From contig VBOF01000003.1 of the NCBI GenBank assembly GCA_005877855.1, positions 1-19,147 on the forward strand: a stretch of DNA of 19,147 bases, read 5' to 3'. A program made the translations under genes and the position numbers. Below the pieces are notes generated by a model, which saw only the letters and a list, made by a program, of their open reading frames with translations, was not told the origin of the DNA and made no database searches. The number at the start of each line of letters is the position of its first letter. Within the stretch, counting starts at the first letter, position 1. Positions 14,443 through 19,147 of the stretch are shown in pieces. The stretch comes from Nitrospirota bacterium. GTDB lineage: Bacteria > Nitrospirota > Nitrospiria > Nitrospirales > NS-4.

Positions 14443-14898
14443 ATGTCTACTGATTCACCAGCCATTTTTCCTGACCTGACTGCGGAGCTGCTGCGCCGGG
14501 GTTCTTGCGTGCGGTTCCGGGCGACGGGAGCCAGCATGCAGCCCACCATTGAAGACGGCGAGGTGATCACGGTGGCCCCGGTCACCCCCATGGCTGTCAA
14601 GCGCGGCGACGTTCTCCTCTATCAGAACGAGCTGGGCGTGTTTGCCCATCGCGTGGTGCGCATCACAGGCTCGGGGAGGAGGGAGGATGTGGTGTATCTT
14701 CTTCGTGGCGATGCGTCAGTCTCCAGCGATGATCCGGTCCGGCCAGCGCAGGTGCTGGGCCGCGTGCTGACCGTTCAGCGAGCGGGTCGGCGCATTGACC
14801 TCACCAGCCGAAGGGCTCAATGGCTCCACGCGGCGCGCGCCTGCGCTTCGCCTATTATCCGCTGGCTGAGGGGGCGATCCCCCGCCTCCTGGCTTTGA
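14443..14898 (+). CDS. S24/S26-family (signal-peptidase-like) peptidase
   Basis: This 151-residue protein is read from ATG 14443. An in-frame TTG at 14404 would overlap the kinase gene and add 13 residues of no family character. The catalytic Ser is S31 in TGASMQPTI, followed by VKRGDVLLY. The second catalytic position is H69 in VFAHRVVRI, where bacterial leader peptidases have Lys; this is the Ser/His arrangement of SEC11-type and many cluster-associated S26 enzymes. LLRGDAS and PVRPAQVLGRV complete the fold. No membrane segment is evident, so it is probably cytoplasmic or peripheral. Given its neighbours it is a good candidate for removing the leader of the peptide. The last 40 bases overlap the kinase remnant in another frame, so its C-terminus may be altered by that junction. 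Confidence 0.82.
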   Translation: MSTDSPAIFPDLTAELLRRGSCVRFRATGASMQPTIEDGEVITVAPVTPMAVKRGDVLLYQNELGVFAHRVVRITGSGRREDVVYLLRGDASVSSDDPVRPAQVLGRVLTVQRAGRRIDLTSRRAQWLHAARACASPIIRWLRGRSPASWL

Positions 14899-15055
14899 GC
14901 TTTCCGCCGCTGTACAGCCGCGACACCCTCGCCTTCACACTCGGCTTTTTTGACCAGGTGGCCAGGGCCGTCCCATGCAATCCAATGAGCTCCGGTTTGT
15001 TCCCGACGAGCACGTGATTGCGCTCCTGCGCGATTCCCTGGGGATTGAGCGCTGA
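14859..15055 (+). pseudogene. Frameshifted second copy of the HprK-like kinase C-terminus
   Basis: PLAEGAIPRLLALSFPPLY and LGFFDQVARAVPC match PAAAAAKLVACSFPPFHD and ISVLDQVVKARPC of the kinase at 13557. After PC a five-base AATCC at 14979-14983 shifts the frame. Without it the sequence reads NELRFVPDEHVIALLRD and ends LGIER at the TGA at 15053, matching YELCFTPDERVIALVRNS. AATCCAAT looks like a slipped tandem duplication. No P-loop is present. The 5' boundary is uncertain because the segment overlaps the peptidase gene. Confidence 0.7.
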
Positions 15056-15298
15056 ACGGTCCCTTCCCTCCTCTTTCGCCCTCTCCCTCCGCCAGATGAC
15101 TGGACCAAGGCCGGAGACTGTGGCCCCCAGGCCAAGAGAGGTTGTCTATCCCCGCAAATAGGTAAATTAGCCAAGAAATCAAAGAGTTTCGATCGTGTGT
15201 ACGTAGTGCCTCATGGTAAGGCTGTCATTCATCTTCACACCTATTCATTGCCAACTGTCTATCTCGTTGGATAGGAAGCTTCCTGCCTATAAGGAAGA

Positions 15299-15442
15299 AT
15301 GAAGGAAGAGCCCCAATGCCAGACTGGCGAAGACATTCAAACTTTATCAATAGTTATGGGTCTGATTCATGACAATCCAGTCCGGGTGTCGGCGGCATCA
15401 GTGTTGCTTCAGTTAGGTAAGGAGCGTGTAAAGAACTCGTGA
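15299..15442 (+). CDS. Possible small protein (47 aa), unknown
   Basis: The ATG at 15299 follows AAGGAAG with short spacing. The product begins MKEEPQCQTG, has one amphipathic or hydrophobic stretch (LSIVMGLIHD, VRVSAASVLLQLG) and ends KERVKNS. No family is recognised. It lies alone in an AT-rich spacer, so it could be a real small gene or chance. Confidence 0.3.
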   Translation: MKEEPQCQTGEDIQTLSIVMGLIHDNPVRVSAASVLLQLGKERVKNS

Positions 15443-15467
15443 AGATCTTGTAAAGAATTGTGAAAAG
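15426..15467. repeat. Imperfect direct repeat of about 20 bases
   Basis: GTGTAAAGAACTCGTGAAGA (15426-15445) and TTGTAAAGAATTGTGAAAAG (15448-15467) share GTAAAGAA and GTGAA at nearly the same spacing. They lie 105-145 bases before the secreted protein start and could be a regulator site. Confidence 0.3.
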
Positions 15468-15572
15468 AAGAGACACATTGGCAAGATCAATGAGTGCCTT
15501 CTTCAGCAGCCTGCTCCACTTGAACTCTCAAAAACGCATAAAAATTCATAAAGATTTATGACGGAGGTTCGC

Positions 15573-18500
15573 ATGGTGCCCATTCGTAAAGGTCCTGGGA
15601 TGGTGGTCCTTGGCTTGCTCCTGCTGCTGGCCGCGTGGTTGGTGGCCGCGCCGCAGGCGCAGGCGGGCGATTTCGGCTTCCGCAAGCCAATCACGATCGA
15701 TCATACGAAGGTGGGCAATAGCGGGGCCACCACCCTCACGAACTATCCCTTCCTCTACAGCGTCACGGACGCGAGCCTCAAGTCCACCGCCAACGGCGGA
15801 CACGTCCAAAATGCCAACGGATGGGACATCATCTTCCGAGCGTTTGACGCCGACAATCCCGGGACCGGGATCAATATCTGCGGCGCGGGCGTCTCAGTCT
15901 GCACGCTGGACCATGAGATCGAATCGTATGATCCAACCACCGGCAAGCTGGTTGCTTGGGTACGCATTCCCACGCTCAAGGCTTTCTCGTACACTCCGGC
16001 GCCTCTGGATACCAAGATCTACATCTACTACGGCGCCTCGACAATTGCGGGCTCCACCGAGAACCCCACCGGCGTGTGGGACGCAAATTACAATGCCGTG
16101 TGGCACCTCAAAGAGAATCCGGCGGGGGCAGCGCCTCAGATGAAGGACAGCACGACCAATGCTCTCCATGCCACCTCCATCGGGTCCATGACCCTGAGCG
16201 AACAGGTCGCAGGCAAGATCAATGGGAGTTTGAGCTTTAACGGCACCAGTAACGCCTTGAATGTCGCAAGTTTTACGATCGGTACTACCTTTACCCTTGA
16301 GACCTGGGTCAACTCTAATGATATCAGCGCCGGCGTCTACCATGCTTATATGGACAGCAATTTTTTATTCGGTAATGCTGGGCATCGCTGGCTCGGGCAA
16401 GACGGGTCCTTATTCGCCTGGGATGGCCAAAATACTGAGTTCGATTTTGGCACAATATCCGCGAACACCTGGTATCACGTCGTGGCGACCTATGACAACA
16501 CCCAGCCCCCCACCGGTGGTACTCTCAAGCTCTACGTCAATGGGGCGCTCCTTAGCACCCAGAACCCGCCGTCGCCGGCGCCCTATGGTGCGGTGACCGC
16601 CACCTTTGGCCTCGCGTACACTCGGGCTATTCCCGGCGAGTACTTTAACGGCATCCTCGACGAGGCCCGGGTCTCCAAGGTGGTCCGCTCCGCGGACTGG
16701 ATCAAGGCCGAGTACAACAACATTAACTCGCCCTCCACGTTCTGCACGCCGGCCTGCGGGACCACGACGGAGGAGAGCAACCCGCCCTCGCTGGTGCACT
16801 TCACGAAGGCGCACGCCCTGGCCTATGACGGGGTGCAGAACCGGGTGGTGCACCTCCAGTGGCGCACCAGCTATGAGGTGGATCACCTGGGCTTCCATGT
16901 CTACCGGGAGCAGAACGGCGAGCGCCTCCAGGTCACCCCCGCGCTCATCGCGGGCTCGGCGCTCAAGGCCCGGGCAGGGACCGTGCTCACAGCGGGGCAG
17001 TCCTACAGTTGGTGGGATGTGCTGCCGGCCGGCGGCGGGCCGCTCGCCTACTGGCTGGAAGAGATTGATCTGCACGGGCAGCGCACCTGGCACGGGCCGG
17101 TGCCGGTGGAGTCGGCCAAGGGCCACCGCCTGGCGGCGGAGCCGGAGCGGGTGCGCTCGGTGCTGCTGACCCGCATGGGGCGGGGCAAGACCAGCGTGAC
17201 GGCGGTCCCGTGGTACGGGACCCGGCCGGCCCTGCTGGGCCCCGTGACCCCGACCCCGGAGCAGCTTGCGGTTCAATGGCGGCTCGCCGCCGGCCGTGCG
17301 GTGAAGCTCGGCGTCCAGGCAGAGGGGTGGTACCACGTGAGCCAGGCTGAACTCGTCGCGGCGGGCTTGGACGCGCGGGTCAATCCGCGCCACCTCCACC
17401 TGTACGCTGACGGCGTCGAAGTGCCGCTGCTCGTGCTCGGGGAGCACGATGGGCGGTTCGATCCGTCGGACGCGATCGAATTCTATGGGCTCGGCCTGGA
17501 CACGCCCTGGACCGACACGCGCACCTACTGGCTGGTGGCGGAATCCCGGGAGGGCCAGCGCGTGAGCTGGGCGCCGAGCCGGCCGGGCGGAGCCGTGGCG
17601 CCCCTGAGCTTTCCCTCGACGCTGGAATGGCGCCCCCGCAGCATCTATTTTGCCGCGCTGCTCAACGGCGAGGCGGACAACTATTTCGGGCCCGTCGTGG
17701 GCAACTGGCCGCTGGACCAGGACTTCACGCTGGCCCAGCTCGATCCGTCCCCCTCGGGCGAGGGCCGCCTCGAGGTGACCCTGCAGGGGCTCATGGAGGG
17801 GCGGCATCAGGTGGAAGTGCGCCTCAATGGGAGCCCCGTGGGCACGGTGAGCTTTGAAGGCCTGGCCCAAGGGACGACCCAGGTGCGCCTCTCCCCGGCC
17901 CAGCTCCTGCCCGGAGCCAACCGGGTCACGCTGGAGGCCCAGGGGGGCGAGCTGGATTACAGCCTGGTGGCGTCGGTGCGGCTGACCTACTGGCGCTTCT
18001 ATCAGGCGGAGGCGGACCTCCTGGAAGCGGCCGCGCCGGGCGGAGACCAGGTGACAATCAGCGGCTTCAGCAGCGCGCAGATCCGTGTGCTGGACGTCAC
18101 CCAGCCGGACGCTGTGCAGGCGCTGCCCGGGCGGGTCAAGCGCGAGCGCAGCGGCTTTACCGTCACGGTGGTCGCCCCCGGGTCAGGCAACCGGACCCTG
18201 CTGGCCTTCACGGACGGGCACCGCGCGTCGCCCGCGTTCCTGCGCCTCCATCAGCCTTCGCAGTGGCACGCCAGCGGCCCGGGGGCGGACCTCGTGATCC
18301 TGACCCATGGCAGTTTTCTCCCGAGCCTCGCCAGCCTGCAGGCCTGGCGCCAACAGCAAGGCTGGGCCGTCGCCCTCATTGACGTGGACGCGGTCTACGA
18401 TGAGTTCAGCTTTGGCGCGAAGAGTCCCTGGGCCCTGCGGGCGTTCCTACAGCAGGTGCGCAGCACCTGGGCGCGCCCCCCGCGCTTCCTCCTGCTGGCC

Positions 18501-19147
18501 GGGGACGCGAGCGTGGACCCCCGCAACTACATGGGGATGGGGGAGATGGACTTCGTGCCCACCAAGCTGGTGGATACGCAGTATCTGGAGACCGCCTCGG
18601 ACGACTGGTTCGGCGACCTCGACGGGGATGGAGTGCCGGAGATCGCGGTCGGCCGCCTGGCGGTGCAGACCCGCGAGCAGGCGGACGCCGTGGTGCGCAA
18701 GCTGATCGCCTACGATCAGGCCGGGGCCGGGGGCCGAGCCGCGGTGCTGGTGGCCGACCGCAACGACGGGTATGACTTTGAGGGCGCCAGTGGCCAGGTC
18801 AAGGCCCTGCTCCCGGCCGACGCGACGGTGGAAGAGATCTACCGTGCCCAGATGGGTGATGACACGGCGCGAGCAGCCCTGCTGTCCAGCCTCAATGGTG
18901 GCCCGTGGCTGGTCAACTACATCGGCCATGGCTCGGTGGAGGTCTGGCTGGGCAATCTGCTGAGCTCCGATGACGCGCGGGCACTCACCAATGGGGTCCG
19001 CCTGCCCTTCGTGGTCGCCATGACCTGTTTGAACGGATTCTTTCACGACGTGTTTACGGAGAGTCTGGCCGAGACCCTCCAGAAGGCCCCCCAAGGAGGC
19101 GCCGTGGCGGTCTGGGCTTCCTCCGCGCTCACTGAGCCGGCCGCCCA
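15573..19147 (+). CDS. Secreted DUF2341/LamG/peptidase C25 (gingipain-like) protein, 3' end outside window
   Basis: The ATG at 15573 was chosen for GGAGG at 15563-15567; an in-frame ATG at 15558 would precede that site. The frame is open to the right edge (1191 codons). Residues 1-31 form a Sec signal peptide with LLLLLAAWLV and cleavage after AQA. DUF2341 spans about 34-155 (FRKPITID to IYIYYGA). A LamG/concanavalin-like domain follows at about 165-370, with ETWVN, WYHVVATYD and LKLYVNG. A fibronectin-like region is at about 405-510 (QWRTSYEVDHLGFHVYRE). A beta region of about 575-660 includes GWYHVSQAELVAAG. The C25 domain starts near residue 904. Its catalytic His is H1119 in NYIGHGS and its Cys is C1152 in AMTCLNG, 33 residues apart as in gingipain R. 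DGDGVPE may bind calcium. It is likely exported to the surface or medium as a cysteine peptidase. No sorting signal is visible because the C-terminus is cut off. Confidence 0.88.
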   Translation, partial: MVPIRKGPGMVVLGLLLLLAAWLVAAPQAQAGDFGFRKPITIDHTKVGNSGATTLTNYPFLYSVTDASLKSTANGGHVQNANGWDIIFRAFDADNPGTGINICGAGVSVCTLDHEIESYDPTTGKLVAWVRIPTLKAFSYTPAPLDTKIYIYYGASTIAGSTENPTGVWDANYNAVWHLKENPAGAAPQMKDSTTNALHATSIGSMTLSEQVAGKINGSLSFNGTSNALNVASFTIGTTFTLETWVNSNDISAGVYHAYMDSNFLFGNAGHRWLGQDGSLFAWDGQNTEFDFGTISANTWYHVVATYDNTQPPTGGTLKLYVNGALLSTQNPPSPAPYGAVTATFGLAYTRAIPGEYFNGILDEARVSKVVRSADWIKAEYNNINSPSTFCTPACGTTTEESNPPSLVHFTKAHALAYDGVQNRVVHLQWRTSYEVDHLGFHVYREQNGERLQVTPALIAGSALKARAGTVLTAGQSYSWWDVLPAGGGPLAYWLEEIDLHGQRTWHGPVPVESAKGHRLAAEPERVRSVLLTRMGRGKTSVTAVPWYGTRPALLGPVTPTPEQLAVQWRLAAGRAVKLGVQAEGWYHVSQAELVAAGLDARVNPRHLHLYADGVEVPLLVLGEHDGRFDPSDAIEFYGLGLDTPWTDTRTYWLVAESREGQRVSWAPSRPGGAVAPLSFPSTLEWRPRSIYFAALLNGEADNYFGPVVGNWPLDQDFTLAQLDPSPSGEGRLEVTLQGLMEGRHQVEVRLNGSPVGTVSFEGLAQGTTQVRLSPAQLLPGANRVTLEAQGGELDYSLVASVRLTYWRFYQAEADLLEAAAPGGDQVTISGFSSAQIRVLDVTQPDAVQALPGRVKRERSGFTVTVVAPGSGNRTLLAFTDGHRASPAFLRLHQPSQWHASGPGADLVILTHGSFLPSLASLQAWRQQQGWAVALIDVDAVYDEFSFGAKSPWALRAFLQQVRSTWARPPRFLLLAGDASVDPRNYMGMGEMDFVPTKLVDTQYLETASDDWFGDLDGDGVPEIAVGRLAVQTREQADAVVRKLIAYDQAGAGGRAAVLVADRNDGYDFEGASGQVKALLPADATVEEIYRAQMGDDTARAALLSSLNGGPWLVNYIGHGSVEVWLGNLLSSDDARALTNGVRLPFVVAMTCLNGFFHDVFTESLAETLQKAPQGGAVAVWASSALTEPAA

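Larger units (their letters stand above)
15056..15572. other. AT-richer intergenic spacer
   Basis: About 0.5 kb between the kinase remnant and the secreted protein is clearly lower in GC than its flanks. It holds one possible small ORF (15299-15442), a 12-base palindrome AGGAAGCTTCCT near 15274, and imperfect direct repeats at 15426-15467. No tRNA, known riboswitch or convincing terminator was seen. Promoter elements for the downstream gene probably lie here, but no good pair of boxes stands out. Confidence 0.6.

Noticed and set aside
11717..14898. Lasso peptide cluster
   Set aside because: The PqqD-like protein and HprK-like kinase fit, but no asparagine-synthetase-like cyclase or transglutaminase-type protease is present, and a radical SAM/SPASM enzyme is.
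15121..15134. Hairpin TGGCC-CCCA-GGCCA as terminator after the kinase remnant
   Set aside because: The stem is only 5 bp and no T-run follows it.
16410..17870. Long open frame of 486 codons on the minus strand
   Set aside because: It is antisense to the secreted C25 protein and has the Arg/His/Pro-rich composition expected from GC-rich shadow frames. No motif, start signal or family pattern was seen.

Overview
The window is GC-rich and tightly packed. Every supported gene is on the + strand. The content suggests a free-living Gram-negative-type bacterium: membrane GT-C glycosyltransferases, an ADP-heptose-type family 9 glycosyltransferase, a PqqD/radical-SAM peptide-modification cluster, and a secreted DUF2341/LamG/gingipain-like protein. 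A Nitrospirota-like or similar environmental lineage is a guess from gene content and base composition. No rRNA, tRNA, IS transposase or CRISPR array is visible.

Region 1 (1-9335) is a tandem array of five paralogous genes with a repeat unit of about 2.15-2.2 kb. Each complete copy has a GT39/ArnT-like multi-spanning membrane half and a soluble helical half of about 285 residues that I do not recognise. Neighbouring copies overlap by exactly ATGA. The copies are mosaics: long tracts are identical between some pairs and divergent between others, which points to gene conversion. Copies carry private in-frame deletions and GC-rich palindromic in-frame insertions. Copy 1 runs in from the left edge. 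Copy 5 has two internal deletions and breaks off at about 9108 into the 3' end of a methyltransferase gene.

Region 2 (9342-11632) holds a family 9 glycosyltransferase and a class I SAM methyltransferase. The glycosyltransferase ends in a C-terminal tail that clearly derives from the tail of the tandem-array genes, so the array's 3' end was captured by an unrelated gene. Together with the methyltransferase fragment this marks the right edge of the array as a recombination site.

Region 3 (11606-15055) is a compact RiPP-type cluster: candidate promoter and leader hairpin, PqqD-like recognition protein, radical SAM/SPASM enzyme, 52-residue precursor peptide with three Cys and a Ser/Thr-rich C-terminus, HPr-kinase-like P-loop kinase, and a soluble S24/S26 peptidase with a SEC11-like Ser/His pair. 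It ends in a frameshifted second copy of the kinase C-terminus. The likely order of work is PqqD recognition of the leader, radical modification at the Cys/Ser/Thr-rich core, possible phosphorylation, and leader removal. No exporter is visible here.

Region 4 (15056-19147) is an AT-richer spacer of about 0.5 kb with one possible small ORF and degenerate direct repeats. It is followed by a large secreted protein that runs off the right edge: signal peptide, DUF2341, LamG-like domain, fibronectin-like region, and a peptidase C25 domain with the His/Cys dyad.
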